DNA of 43,938 nt from Bacteroidales bacterium (lineage in GTDB: Bacteria; Bacteroidota; Bacteroidia; Bacteroidales; F082): positions 1-43,938 of the forward strand of contig JAGYNM010000007.1 in NCBI GenBank assembly GCA_018399335.1, written 5' to 3'. Position 1 is the first letter of the stretch. Each line of letters starts with the position of its first letter. Made by a program: the position numbers and the translations under genes. Below are positions 22,068 through 31,421 of the stretch, in pieces. The notes beneath the pieces are model-generated. The model was not told the DNA's origin. It ran no database searches and saw only the letters and a program-made list of their open reading frames with translations.

Positions 22068-23326
22068 TCACATAATTTGTTGCTTCACCAGCTTTGCCTT
22101 TGTGGCATAAAATATGGCATAAAATCAAACAGATTGAACTGGCTATCAAAGTAGTATAGGGAACGCTAATGTATTCTGCAATTGTTCCACAGCAACAAAC
22201 TTCCCACGGGCGTAAAGCCTAAATGACATGCTGTAAAGCGCCAACACCCTTCCGCGGCGATCTTCGGCCACTGCTGTCTGCAAAAAGTGTGTTGGTCGAA
22301 ACAAAGGCTTGATAATCATCCCAAACCGGTAATAAATAAAAGTACCAGCGAAAGCCAACTTTGTTTTGAAAAGCTGATACCATCAGCGCAAGGCCAAAAA
22401 GAAACAAGGCTGCGTTGCGAATCATAAGTGGCAAACGACTGATAGTATTGCGCGAAGCCAAAAATCAAGGCTCCTGAAAGCGCTCCGGCTCCCAATGCAC
22501 CAACAAGTAAACCAAGCAGTTGTGAATCTCCTTTTAAAATATCTGCTGCATACACAGGCAAAAAAGACTGAAAAGGAAGCCCAAAAAAACTAATCACCAT
22601 CGCCAAACTGATCATATATCGGGTAGGCAAAAAATTCCAGGCATAATGCAGACCTTCCTTCAGTTCCTTGAAAACTGATTTGTGTGCTGCTGGTTTCACA
22701 AATCCTGGCAATTTCATCAGGAGCAAAGCGACAATTACGCCACTAAAACTTACTCCGTTTATCAAAAAACAAACTGCCTCACCAAACATGGCAATTAGCA
22801 AACCCCCAATGCTGGGGCCAATAAAACGTGCGGTATTAAACAACATGGAATTCAAAGCTACCGCATTGGGGATAAGCTTTTTGTCACCCAACATTTCAAG
22901 CAGAAATGCATGACGAAAAGGCGTGTCAAAAGCAATTGCGGTGCCATTGATGATGACAATAACAATTAAGGCAGTGACTGTAATATGACCAGAGAAAGTT
23001 AATGCAGCCAGCAAAAAAGCCAGCACCATTGGCAGGCTTTGCGTGGCAATCAAAACTTTGAAGCGGTTGGTTCGGTCGGCATATACCCCGGCAATGGGCG
23101 TAAGAATTAATGCTGGAATCTGACTGGCAAAACCAACCAAACCCAAATAAAAAGCCGAATCGGTAAGCTTATACACCAGCCAGCCAATGGCCAGATTTTG
23201 AATCCAGGTACCCATTAACGAAAACAAGGCACCGAAGAAAAACAACCTGAAGTTGCGATTCTCCAGTGCCCTGAATGCAAAGCGTATTTTATGAAAAAAG
23301 GAAAGTTTAATTACTCCATTTTTCAT
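22068..23326 (-). CDS. MFS transporter (EntS/DUF894-like), 3' part frameshifted
   Basis: A 12-helix major facilitator protein of about 419 residues. The first 280 or so residues are intact, including ALENRNFRLFFFGALFSLMGTW, the loop 2-3 motif GVYADRTNRFKVL, and the DTPFRHAFLLEML segment typical of EntS-like exporters. Near 22460 the frame shifts, and two further shifts are needed to read ...KQSWLSLVLLFITGLGMIIK, DRRGRVLALYSMSFGGL and a C terminus TLIASSICLILCAIFYATKAKLVKQQIM. Substrate unknown; relatives include siderophore and macrolide exporters. It starts 17 bp downstream of the pgk stop and is probably co-transcribed. Confidence 0.82.
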
Positions 23327-23343
23327 GAAATGTTTTGGTTTTA

Positions 23344-24543
23344 CTATCCTTCCAGAATTGCTTTTACGCCTGGAAGTTCTTTACCTTCAATATACTCGAG
23401 CATTGCGCCGCCACCGGTTGAAACATAACTCACCTTATCGGCCAGATCGTATTTGTTTACTGCCGCCACGGAATCGCCTCCACCTACCAGTGAATAGCAT
23501 CCGGAAGCTGTGGCCTTGGCAATGGCATGCGCAATACTGCTGGTGCCTTTTGCAAAATTAGAAAACTCAAACACTCCCATCGGGCCGTTCCATAAAATGG
23601 TTTTTGAAGCAAGAATCACCTGCGTGAAGGCTTCGATGGTTTCGGGTCCAATATCCAAACCCATCCAGCCATCCGGAATTTCATCAGCGCTGCATTGTTG
23701 CTGTTTGGCCTCATTATCAAACTTATCAGCAATCAAAGTATCGGTTGGGATCAAGAGTTTTACGCCATTGGCTTTGGCTTTTTCAACAGCATTTTTAGCC
23801 GTTTCGAGCAAATCATCTTCAATCAGGGAATTACCAACCGTGCCACCCATTGCCTTGATAAAGGTAAACATCATACCTCCGCCGATAATGAGATTGTCAA
23901 CTTTGTCGAGCAGGTTGTTGATGATTTCGATTTTCCCGGAGACTTTTGCTCCGCCTAAAACAGCCGTAAAAGGTCTTTCGGGATGCTTGGTAACTTTTTC
24001 GAGGTTCGAAACTTCATCCTGCATCAGGTAACCAAAAAGGCTGCTTCCGGGGAAATACTGTGCAATAATAGCTGTGGAAGCATGAGCGCGGTGTGCTGTT
24101 CCAAAAGCATCATTCACATACACATTAGCTAGTAGCGCCAGCTTTTTGGCAAAATTTTCGTCTCCTTTAGTTTCTTCTTTATAAAAACGCAGGTTTTCGA
24201 GCAACAAAACTTCGCCGGGCTTTAGGGCAGCGGATTTTTCAATTGCTTCTTGTCCGATACAATCGTTAGCAAACTGCACTTTTCGTCCAAGTTGCTTTTC
24301 CAGATTCGGGATGAGGTGACGTAGCGAAAAGCGGTCTTCAGGCCCTTCTTTCGGGCGGCCCAGATGCGACATAAAAATCACAGAACCACCGGAGGCTAGG
24401 ATCTTTTCGGCTGTTGGCATGGCAGCACGAATGCGGGTGTCATCAGTAATTTTAAACTTGTCGTCGAGTGGTACGTTGAAATCCACACGCACCAGCACTT
24501 TTTTGTCTTTCAGATTGAATTGATCAATATTCTTCATAATCAT
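23344..24543 (-). CDS. pgk: Phosphoglycerate kinase
   Basis: Transfers phosphate from 1,3-bisphosphoglycerate to ADP in glycolysis, or the reverse in gluconeogenesis. Intact at 397-399 residues, normal for bacterial Pgk. Signatures: N-terminal [15 protein letters not shown], substrate-binding [38 protein letters not shown] and the nucleotide-binding [11 protein letters not shown]. The third codon (ATG at 24537) is the more likely start, [14 protein letters not shown]. It overlaps the end of the upstream glycosyltransferase gene by 14-20 bp, so the two are translationally linked, an uncommon neighbour for pgk. Confidence 0.97.
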   Translation of the reverse strand: MIMKNIDQFNLKDKKVLVRVDFNVPLDDKFKITDDTRIRAAMPTAEKILASGGSVIFMSHLGRPKEGPEDRFSLRHLIPNLEKQLGRKVQFANDCIGQEAIEKSAALKPGEVLLLENLRFYKEETKGDENFAKKLALLANVYVNDAFGTAHRAHASTAIIAQYFPGSSLFGYLMQDEVSNLEKVTKHPERPFTAVLGGAKVSGKIEIINNLLDKVDNLIIGGGMMFTFIKAMGGTVGNSLIEDDLLETAKNAVEKAKANGVKLLIPTDTLIADKFDNEAKQQQCSADEIPDGWMGLDIGPETIEAFTQVILASKTILWNGPMGVFEFSNFAKGTSSIAHAIAKATASGCYSLVGGGDSVAAVNKYDLADKVSYVSTGGGAMLEYIEGKELPGVKAILEG

Positions 24544-26548
24544 TCGGGTATTGTGATAATTTATTTTGGTATTGTATCAGTTTAAAGTCAAGATTTTCAA
24601 TACAAAGATACTGCTCTGCGGCATTCCAAAGGTAAATCCTGAGTTTTATTTCCTGCTTGATATTTTGTGGCAGCTGCATCATTAAAGCAGGCCTTCCAAT
24701 GGTGCTATCTGCCTCAAAAAAAGGCTTAAGATCGAAACTTTCGTAATGCTTCAATCCATCATCAGAACTGGCATCCATCACCAAAAAAAGTTTTTCGGGA
24801 AGGTTTGCAGAAAGTATTTCAGCATTGAAAAAAACACTTACATCTCTTGTTTCCGAATCAAAAACAGTATCTGCCAATGGGAGGAAAGCCTTTTGAAACA
24901 CACTGCAATTATGGCTACTATCCTTTTCAAGCGAAATGTCATTTAGTTTGCGCTGATACATGATATTTTGATTCTCTGCCATCACAAGATTTTCATAAGA
25001 AAGCAAAGCGTCTGGCATTATTTTGCGGTAGAGACCAATTCGTCCGTTGTTAGCTATGGGAAGGAGCCTTCCGGCAATTTCCGGATCATTGCGCAGGATA
25101 TCACTGGCCAAAAACCTGTTTTGAATCGCAATGAAATCAAAATCCCACTCCATCGCCTGTCTTAGGTTTTCCTCTGTAGTATTGATCACTGTGTAGCCAT
25201 TGCGTTCGAGTAGCAAAAGCGGTATGTTAGTAGTGTAGGCATCGAGCACCAAAATTTTGGCATCGGGTGGCACATCAGCTTCGGCTAAAAGTTCTGTGCC
25301 ACCTTCAAAATTGCGCCTTGTAATCTCTGTCCTGTCCCAGCTTTTAAACATATTGCGGGCTGATTGAATGGCATAACTCTGCTTGAGCATCCAGCCATTC
25401 AATGCAAAGGCAATAATCAAAATACCCCATTGAAATGGCTTTTCAATTTTTGACAGCAAACGCAATCCCAATCCCAACAAAATCAATACCGGAAGAAAAA
25501 AACTATCCAGAAAATAATAATCATGTGCCGGAAATTGCCTGGCCATCACTAAAAGATAAAGCCCGGAAGCCGCCAGCCAAAGCAATGCACTAAACCCAAT
25601 GACTTTGTTTGTTTTGTCGCCAAATCCTTTAAATAAGAGCCCTGAGACCGCCACACCAATCCATATCCAGGCAGGTAAAGAAAAATAAGTCAGCTTCCAG
25701 TTTGCCCAACTCATCCGAATCAGTTGAATTGTCTCTGCAACAGCATCAGCCGGCATTAAATCACTGATAAAAAGAGACCCATAAGTAAAACTCAGAAATT
25801 TGTTGTAAACGTGATAAAACCCAACAACTGCTAATGCCGTTAAAAAGCCCGGCAAAACAATCCCAAGCTTCGATTTTTCTTTCCAAAAAATAAGTACAAA
25901 AGCCCCGGCCCAAGCCAGCACTCCCATCACAAATGGTTTCCGTATCAAAGCTGCCAGTGTCAGAAAAATCAGGGCTATCATCAGTGTTTTTATCTTCTCA
26001 TTTCGCAGGTAACGTGCAAAAAAATACAAGGCCGCTAAACTCATAGCTACTGCGCTCGTGCTAGGAATAAAACCATTCAGATAATAGGTAAATACCGGAG
26101 CAGCCAAAGCCAGTAACAAGCCAGAAAGCGATAGTCCATAGTTGACACCAACTTCGCGCAGAAAACGAAACCAAAGGAATAATCCGCTCAATCCAATAAG
26201 TAGCATTAAGGATCGAAAAATCCAGGGTACGGGATGGCCATAAACGCCCATCAGCAGAGCAGCAAGGTATTCGATTATAGGAAAATCAACACTGGTGATG
26301 CCTTGTGGATCAACAACCGGAATAGCAGCTTCGTAGCGAGGCTTGAGGTTGAGCGTGGCAGGATGAAAAAAGTCGTAGCCATTTTCCATAAAACCTACAG
26401 CTAAAGCATAGCGATCACTTTGCGTCCAGGCATGAATATGAGCAGGAAATTGAGATTGGGTGTTTCGAAAAAAGAAAAAAGCCAGCACAAGCAGCACCAA
26501 TGCCGGAAGTAAATATTCCTGAAATTTGCTGAATCTGCCTTGTGTCAT
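24524..26548 (-). CDS. GT39-like (GT-C fold) membrane glycosyltransferase
   Basis: About 674 residues. About a dozen hydrophobic helices (from [19 protein letters not shown] to about residue 400) are followed by a soluble C-terminal domain of about 270 residues, presumably periplasmic. The first loop carries [12 protein letters not shown], with an acidic residue where GT-C enzymes keep the catalytic Asp, followed by [20 protein letters not shown], a pattern of the GT39/PMT_2 superfamily. Such enzymes transfer sugars from polyprenyl-phosphate donors to lipids or proteins at the outer face of the membrane; the acceptor is unknown. ATG 26548 (MTQGRF) is preferred over 26560 because a TACCTTTG box overlaps the upstream candidate. 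Confidence 0.8.
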   Translation of the reverse strand: MTQGRFSKFQEYLLPALVLLVLAFFFFRNTQSQFPAHIHAWTQSDRYALAVGFMENGYDFFHPATLNLKPRYEAAIPVVDPQGITSVDFPIIEYLAALLMGVYGHPVPWIFRSLMLLIGLSGLFLWFRFLREVGVNYGLSLSGLLLALAAPVFTYYLNGFIPSTSAVAMSLAALYFFARYLRNEKIKTLMIALIFLTLAALIRKPFVMGVLAWAGAFVLIFWKEKSKLGIVLPGFLTALAVVGFYHVYNKFLSFTYGSLFISDLMPADAVAETIQLIRMSWANWKLTYFSLPAWIWIGVAVSGLLFKGFGDKTNKVIGFSALLWLAASGLYLLVMARQFPAHDYYFLDSFFLPVLILLGLGLRLLSKIEKPFQWGILIIAFALNGWMLKQSYAIQSARNMFKSWDRTEITRRNFEGGTELLAEADVPPDAKILVLDAYTTNIPLLLLERNGYTVINTTEENLRQAMEWDFDFIAIQNRFLASDILRNDPEIAGRLLPIANNGRIGLYRKIMPDALLSYENLVMAENQNIMYQRKLNDISLEKDSSHNCSVFQKAFLPLADTVFDSETRDVSVFFNAEILSANLPEKLFLVMDASSDDGLKHYESFDLKPFFEADSTIGRPALMMQLPQNIKQEIKLRIYLWNAAEQYLCIENLDFKLIQYQNKLSQYPNDYEEY

Positions 26549-26557
26549 AGCCTGAAG

Positions 26558-26565
26558 CAAAGGTA
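26558..26565 (-). promoter_or_regulatory. -7 box (TACCTTTG) at the start of the glycosyltransferase gene
   Basis: Matches TAnnTTTG on the minus strand, only 9 bp upstream of ATG 26548. The predicted transcript would be nearly leaderless. No clear -33 TTG at 19-21 bp. Confidence 0.35.
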
Positions 26566-26701
26566 ATGATTTAGCTGGTTGAATGTGCCTCTCTCATCAC
26601 ACAATTTAAACCACCCTATGGATACAAATTGCCAAAATGCCTATATCGTACAAAGTACATTTCAGCGATATGAAATATGGGTTGTTCGCATAATCATCAG
26701 C

Positions 26702-27175
26702 CTAATCGTGATGATAGGGTTCGCCCTTGATGATAGAAAAAGCGCGATACAGCTGTTCGGCAAACACCAGCCTCACCAGCTGATGCGAAAAGGTCATTGA
26801 CGAGAGAGAAATCAGAAAACGCGCCTGTTGTTTGAACTTATCCGTAAAACCATAGGGGCCACCTATCACAAAAACCAAGCGCTTAACCGATTGCAGCATT
26901 TGTTGTTCCAAAAAAGCAGCAAAGCCCCTTGAATGGTAGTTCTTGCCGTTTTCGTCCAGCAAAACGAGCACATCGCCGGCCTGTAGCTGGGCTTCAATCA
27001 GCTTGGCTTCGGCTTCTTTTTGTTCTGCTTCCGACAGGCGTTTTCGGTTTTTTAAATCCGGAATAACTTTGAATTCAAACGGCAGGTAGCGTTCAATACG
27101 ATCAAAATAAAGCCTCATGCCTTCGTCCAGAAACGACTGGTCAGTTTTTCCAATAACAAGGAGCAGGATTTTCAT
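26702..27175 (-). CDS. rlmH: 23S rRNA (pseudouridine-1915-N3)-methyltransferase RlmH
   Basis: SPOUT-fold methyltransferase that methylates pseudouridine 1915 in helix 69 of 23S rRNA. Intact at 157 residues, the normal length. It shows the N-terminal strand MKILLLVIGKT, LDENGKNYHSRGFA, the knotted SAM-binding core FVIGGPYGF, and the C-terminal LISLSSMTFSHQLVRLVFAEQLYRAFSIIKGEPYHHD, which is diagnostic. It lies 20 bp downstream of the AbiEii stop on the same strand, so it may be transcribed with the toxin-antitoxin operon. Confidence 0.97.
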   Translation of the reverse strand: MKILLLVIGKTDQSFLDEGMRLYFDRIERYLPFEFKVIPDLKNRKRLSEAEQKEAEAKLIEAQLQAGDVLVLLDENGKNYHSRGFAAFLEQQMLQSVKRLVFVIGGPYGFTDKFKQQARFLISLSSMTFSHQLVRLVFAEQLYRAFSIIKGEPYHHD

Positions 27176-27195
27176 TTAAATTAAATATAAGGAAC

Positions 27196-28005
27196 TTACA
27201 ATAACCAATCAACTTTTTTCAGACTCCTCAACACTTCTCTTTCAACCTTTTCAAAATCTGGCAAAGCCTGAATTTGATCAGACATTGATTTTACCCAACG
27301 ACCTCGATATTGTGGTAAACGCTGTATCAGTTTTTGTGAAAAATGATCAGGATTAATTGCTCTACTCTCGCATTTTCTCCTGAATTCTTTGCTATACATT
27401 TTGACTTCCATCTGCTGGACTTCCAGCAGGTACCAAATGTCATAAAAATCACGTGGCTGCATTCTTTGCATTACCGATCTCATTTTTTCTACTAATACCT
27501 CTTCCAAAGAATAACAATGAAGTTGATGTGGAATTTGATCAGAATAGGGTACAAGTAATTGCTTTTTCTTCGCTTCAAAAACAAGTTTTTCATTGCCCGA
27601 AATATCTACTTTCACGCTTTTGTGTTTGCCTTGCCCACCGAGAGGTCCAACATAATTTATGTAAAAATTGAAACCCCCATCCTGATGCTCATTTTCCTCC
27701 GTAATTTCCAGAGGTATGTTTGCCTCAGCACTAATGTACTCAAATACCGACTTAAACTTATCTAAAATTTTGTCATTAAGTTCATTATCAAACAGTAAAG
27801 TAAAATCCAGATCTTCAGAAAAACGATACGAATCAAAATACACTTTTTTTAGCAGTGTTCCTCCTTTAAAGATCAAACTGTCAGAGAGAGAATCATGCTG
27901 AGCAATTCCCTGAAGTAACCAGGAAAGTACATAATCCTTCTCTATTTGCTGATCTCTTACTTTCGCTTTTCGTGCGATCTGTTGAATTTCTCCGGGCCTA
28001 ATCAT
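27196..28005 (-). CDS. abiEii: AbiEii-like nucleotidyltransferase toxin (DUF1814)
   Basis: Toxin of a type IV toxin-antitoxin / abortive-infection system. Family motifs visible: LIFKGGTLLKKVYF (nucleotidyltransferase GGT motif), FSEDLDFTLL (metal-binding aspartates), VKVDIS, and LEEVLVEKMRSVMQRMQPRDFYDIWYLL. The longest ORF starts at 28059, but ATG 28005 (MIRPGEIQQIARK) is preferred because it overlaps the AbiEi stop by ATGA, implying coupled translation with the antitoxin upstream. Length 269 residues, usual for the family. No frameshift. Confidence 0.9.
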   Translation of the reverse strand: MIRPGEIQQIARKAKVRDQQIEKDYVLSWLLQGIAQHDSLSDSLIFKGGTLLKKVYFDSYRFSEDLDFTLLFDNELNDKILDKFKSVFEYISAEANIPLEITEENEHQDGGFNFYINYVGPLGGQGKHKSVKVDISGNEKLVFEAKKKQLLVPYSDQIPHQLHCYSLEEVLVEKMRSVMQRMQPRDFYDIWYLLEVQQMEVKMYSKEFRRKCESRAINPDHFSQKLIQRLPQYRGRWVKSMSDQIQALPDFEKVEREVLRSLKKVDWLL

Positions 28006-28862
28006 GTGAATATAGCAGATTGTATTGTTTCTAAATCCAAATTTTGCTGAATGCTCCAACGGCTATGCCATTTACCTTCTTTGGGTAATTCTGTATCAAG
28101 CACTACGTAAGACTTTGATTTCAGATCTTGAAGCATATCCAATATTTCAGTGCCTATTTGGAGTGCTTCCAGCAAAAAACCCAACCTCTTTATAACTGCT
28201 TGCGAATCAAATTTTTTGGCGTAATCTAAAAGTTGCTTAAATCTGATTTTATCTTTCGACAAGTGAATAGCTTTGGCAATTTCAACTATACCACCTGCGT
28301 AATCAGGTTTAAACAAACAGTCGATAAATGTTTTTTCCAGATCAGAACACCAAACTTTGTGATAACTATCTATCCAAACTTTTTGGGCACCAAAAAAATG
28401 TCTTTTGTTGTGATAAATAAATTGAAAGTTGATATCCTTAATTTCAATTTGAGAAGGTCGTATTTGAGTAGCTACAACTATCTGCTCTTTCAACGATGGT
28501 TGGGTGATTAAATTATGTATTTGCATGGCCGAATAATAACCTATGTAATGGGGCACCTCTTTTGTTAAAGCTTCTGCCAACAAATGCCAATCGGGCATAA
28601 AGGCTTGCGGATCTTGTTCATATGGAATCAAATAAAACAAACCCTTTTTCAGGCGCATTAACAAGCCACGCCTTACCATATCACTTAGCAATTCCTTTAA
28701 GGCACTTTCGCTTGAATGTGGAAGTGCTTTTCTGGCTTCATCGTAATCAAAATAATGCTGTTCAATGGCATTGAAATACTTCAACAGTTCACCTGAGCGA
28801 TTTGAAATATTTTTATTTTTCATATCAATAAAGTCAGCTAATAACTGACTACAATGATACAA
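28002..28862 (-). CDS. abiEi: AbiEi-like antitoxin / transcriptional regulator
   Basis: Antitoxin partner of the AbiEii-like toxin. The N-terminal winged-helix region is LLKYFNAIEQHYFDYDEARKALPHSSESALKELLSDMVRRGLL, followed by MRLKKGLFYLIP, HYIGYYSAMQIHNL, and a C-terminal antitoxin domain with VWCSDLEKTFIDCLFKPDYAGGI. This order is that of AbiEi family proteins, which repress their own promoter and neutralise AbiEii. Start could be ATG 28862 or ATG 28823 (MKNKNISNRSGELLKYF); the latter gives a more usual N terminus. The stop overlaps the toxin ATG. Confidence 0.88.
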   Translation of the reverse strand: MYHCSQLLADFIDMKNKNISNRSGELLKYFNAIEQHYFDYDEARKALPHSSESALKELLSDMVRRGLLMRLKKGLFYLIPYEQDPQAFMPDWHLLAEALTKEVPHYIGYYSAMQIHNLITQPSLKEQIVVATQIRPSQIEIKDINFQFIYHNKRHFFGAQKVWIDSYHKVWCSDLEKTFIDCLFKPDYAGGIVEIAKAIHLSKDKIRFKQLLDYAKKFDSQAVIKRLGFLLEALQIGTEILDMLQDLKSKSYVVLDTELPKEGKWHSRWSIQQNLDLETIQSAIFT

Positions 28863-29081
28863 AATATACTAATTGATTAGGTAATGCGTATTAAAAATAA
28901 TCGGAATTTAACTCAAAAAACAGCTTTAATCACACGTGATACTTAGCAAGCTGAGAATAAATATTTTCAATGTAATTCACTTATTATAAAATATTTAAGC
29001 CTGGAAACAGATTTAGCATTTACGAATAAATAAACGATAAAGATTTTTTTCGGCTTAAGTTCATAAAAAACAGATGTCTGC

Positions 29082-29186
29082 TTACTCAAAACAGCTTTTC
29101 GAAGTCAGGTAAGCAATGATTTCTTCAAGATTCAAAACAGCTTCATCCGTCCAAAAAACTTTATAGCCTATATTTTTTCCAAACAT
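29082..29186 (-). pseudogene. ParE/RelE-family toxin remnant (N-terminal 34 codons)
   Basis: ATG 29186 lies inside the end of the antitoxin gene, the usual overlap for this operon type. It reads MFGKNIGYKVFWTDEAVLNL then EEIIAYLTSK, a typical ParE/RelE toxin opening (first strand plus helix 1), followed by SCFE and a TAA. Complete toxins are about 95-100 residues, so two thirds is missing. The next 200 bp towards lower coordinates show no continuation in any frame that I could recognise, so this looks like real truncation rather than a single frameshift. Confidence 0.65.
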
Positions 29187-29388
29187 CGCCATGAGACACA
29201 AACCTGCCATTATCAAGGCCATTCAGCCCCCTTTCAATCCCTGCCCGCTGCTCTTGACTTGACTCAGCTCCCCAGTCCCCGGATCCAATTTTTGAATCCA
29301 TTACTGATTTTAGAAACTCAAGCGTATCTTTATCATTAATCCTTGTAAGCCAATTTATTAGTTCTAATTTTATTGCCTCCTGACTCAT
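29161..29388 (-). CDS. Antitoxin of a ParE/RelE-type module
   Basis: 75 residues from ATG 29388: MSQEAIKLELINWLTRINDK, then FLKSVMDSK and a SSQEQRAGIERGLNGLDNGR segment, ending GDVWKKYRL. This resembles the short Bacteroidota antitoxins that precede ParE/RelE toxins, with an N-terminal helical DNA-binding part and a disordered toxin-binding tail. The TTG at 29406 used by the ORF track overlaps the -7 box, so ATG 29388 is chosen. Its toxin partner downstream is truncated, leaving an orphan antitoxin. Confidence 0.75.
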   Translation of the reverse strand: MSQEAIKLELINWLTRINDKDTLEFLKSVMDSKIGSGDWGAESSQEQRAGIERGLNGLDNGRFVSHGDVWKKYRL

Positions 29389-29403
29389 GCTGCTATTTTT
29401 CTT

Positions 29404-29434
29404 CAAAAATAATATTTATCGTTCACACTGTCAA
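29404..29434 (-). promoter_or_regulatory. Bacteroidetes promoter of the antitoxin gene
   Basis: Minus strand: TTG (29434-29432), 20-bp spacer, TATTTTTG (29411-29404). This is the best match to the TTG-N19-21-TAnnTTTG consensus in the window. Predicted transcription start about 29397, 9 nt before ATG 29388, so it decides the start codon. Confidence 0.65.
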
Positions 29435-29446
29435 CGAAAGTAAATT

Positions 29447-30287
29447 TCACCTCATTTGTTGCATCAGCACAACCCTGTTGAGTGCTTCCCTGTCGAGATT
29501 TGTAGCAATCTTTTTCCGGTCGCAAAAGTGGAGCAAATCCTGTGTACTCAGATTGCCAACCATTTCGTCAGCAGCGGTTGGGCATCCTCCTAATCCATTG
29601 TGAACCGTTTCGAAGCTACGCACGCCAGCTTCCCAGGCTGCTTCGAGCTTGGCAAAACTCTCTGAAGGCCGTGTGTGCAGATGAAGGCCAAAATCAACCT
29701 CTGGAAAAGCAGGGATCAGAACTTCATAAACCTTGTAAATCGTATCCGGTTTGGCTTCGCCCAGGATATCAGACAAAGGCTGCCGGCGGACGCCAAGCTC
29801 GTAGAGTTTTGCTGCGCCATCAAGAACCATTTGAATGCTCCAGTCGTCGCCATAAGGATTGCCCAAAGCCATCGAAAGGTAAATAACCAGATCTACCCGA
29901 TTTGGAAAAGCCAGTTCGGTAATCTCCGTTACAATTGCCAAAGCTTCCGCTTCAGAAGCATTCAGATTACGTTTCAGAAAGGTGGGCGAAATGGAAAAAG
30001 GATAGGAGAGACATTGCACGCGTTTACATTTCAGGGCTTCTTCCGTGCCTCTTGCTCTTTGACTACCAAAGCCATAATTTCTGGTGGATTTTCGGGCAAA
30101 TCAAGGCCCTTGATCACCTCACGGGTATCGGCCATTTGCGGGATAACCCTTAGCGAAACAAAGCTGCCAACATCTAAAGTGTTAAAACCTACCTTTAGCA
30201 AAGCATTGATATACTGTTGCTTATTGGATGTTGGAATAATTTTTAATGCCTTGCAGCATCACAGGCGGTTTCTGTGATGTGTATCAT
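29447..30287 (-). pseudogene. mvaB: Hydroxymethylglutaryl-CoA lyase, N-terminal third frameshifted
   Basis: Cleaves HMG-CoA to acetoacetate and acetyl-CoA, the last step of leucine breakdown. The C-terminal 190 residues are intact with the metal-binding HLHTRP and the active-site cysteine loop FETVHNGLGGCPTAADE. Upstream, joined frames from ATG 30287 give MIHITETACDAMQGIKKIIPT, then FNTLDVGSFVSLRVIPQMADT and ALKCKRVQCLSYPFSISPTF. Total about 280 residues, normal. The catalytic arginine of the usual RDAMQG motif appears as Cys (TGT instead of CGT) in this sequence. It lies 128 bp downstream of a second lyase-like gene on the same strand. Confidence 0.85.
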
Positions 30288-30415
30288 GACGGTTGTAGTT
30301 AGCCTGTGCGCAAATTTTTTGAGATAAAGCTGTCAGCTAAAATACTAAATTGAACCACACACCACACGTCCTTTAACAGCTTTTAAGCTTTTTGAAGTAC
30401 TGAAATCATCTTCCG

Positions 30416-31421
30416 CTATTTTCTTCCGGAAAGCGATTTTGGGATGCGACCCTGATGAATGCTCTCGGAGACAGACTTGCGACCTACAATTCTTTCAACC
30501 ATTTTACCTGCTTCCAAATGCGATCAATATCCAGATTGGTTTCTTCTTATCGTCCATCATCACCACCATATCTTCGGTTGTGACAAGCCCAACAGCAGTG
30601 GCTTCGTTGTAGTAATACTTACCAGTACCAGAAACCGGTACACCGTCAACAAAATTAGCCGGCTGTCCGCCAATGCCACCCATGGTTGATTCGTAATTGG
30701 TCATACCAGCCTGCAAAGCCGCCAGCACATTTGCCAGTCCCCAGCCGCGCGTGGTATGCAGATGAACAATATGTTTGGCAGGATCCTGAAATTTATCCAT
30801 CAACATCGAAAAATAGCGGTAAATTCTGTCAGGGGAAGCCGAACCATCGTGATCAGCGTGCTCGATATCTGTAGCACCTACATCAAACCAGCGTTGTGAA
30901 AAATCAACCGCCTTGCTCATTTCAGTTGGCCCTTCGATAGGGCAGCCCCATATGGTGCTTACTGTGCCATTTACTTTCATGCCGGCATCCAATGCCATGG
31001 GAATGTATTTTTCGGCCATTTTAAAATATTCTTCAATTGTGAGTCCGGAATTCTTCATCTGATGCGACTCACTTGTGCTTACCATTAACAAAATCCTGTC
31101 GGGGCCGTAGCCTGCTTTTCGGGCTTCGATGGCGCGTTCAACCGCTTTTTCGCGGATGGTTACGGCTGTAAGTTTTACTTCCGGAAGCAGATGCTGAATC
31201 CGCTTGCTGCCGCGAACCCTTTTAAAAAGCTCGTCAGCATCACTAAACTGGGGCATTCCTTTCGGATTACCAAAATTAGTCAGTTCGAGATGCTTAAAAC
31301 CAGCAAGAATCAATTCTTCGGTAAGCCATAATTTTGCTTCTGTTGGAATAAACTTTTCTTCGTGCTGAAAGCCATCACGCACTGTAATATCTCCGATTGT
31401 AACTTTTTTGGGATAATTCAT
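30416..31421 (-). CDS. HMG-CoA-lyase-like DRE-TIM metallolyase without the active-site Cys; C-terminal frameshift
   Basis: TIM-barrel lyase/synthase family. Residues 1-300 are intact: VTIGDITVRDGFQHEEKF (catalytic Arg-Asp), LELTNFGNPKGMPQF, IEHADHDGSASPDRIY, and the metal ligands HLHTTRGWG. In place of the HMG-CoA lyase loop GLGGCPYA it has GGIGGQPANFVDG, with Gln where the acid/base Cys sits, so it is unlikely to be a standard HMG-CoA lyase. Near 30510-30540 single-base gaps end the ORF; read on, the tail is ERIVGRKSVSESIHQGRIPK, then SLSGRK and TAG at 30416, about 335 residues. Substrate unknown. Divergent from RhuM. Confidence 0.8.

Noticed and set aside
21937-22149. 70-aa minus ORF MIASSICLILCHIL...
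   Set aside because: Its first part is the end of the MFS protein in a shifted frame; the rest is antisense to the small membrane protein.
23510-24031. 173-aa plus-strand ORF inside pgk
   Set aside because: Antisense shadow of an intact, fully conserved pgk; the residue pattern is low-complexity and matches no family.
29675-30277. 200-aa plus-strand ORF
   Set aside because: Antisense to HMG-CoA lyase; the minus strand carries the diagnostic HLHTRP and GLGGCP motifs.
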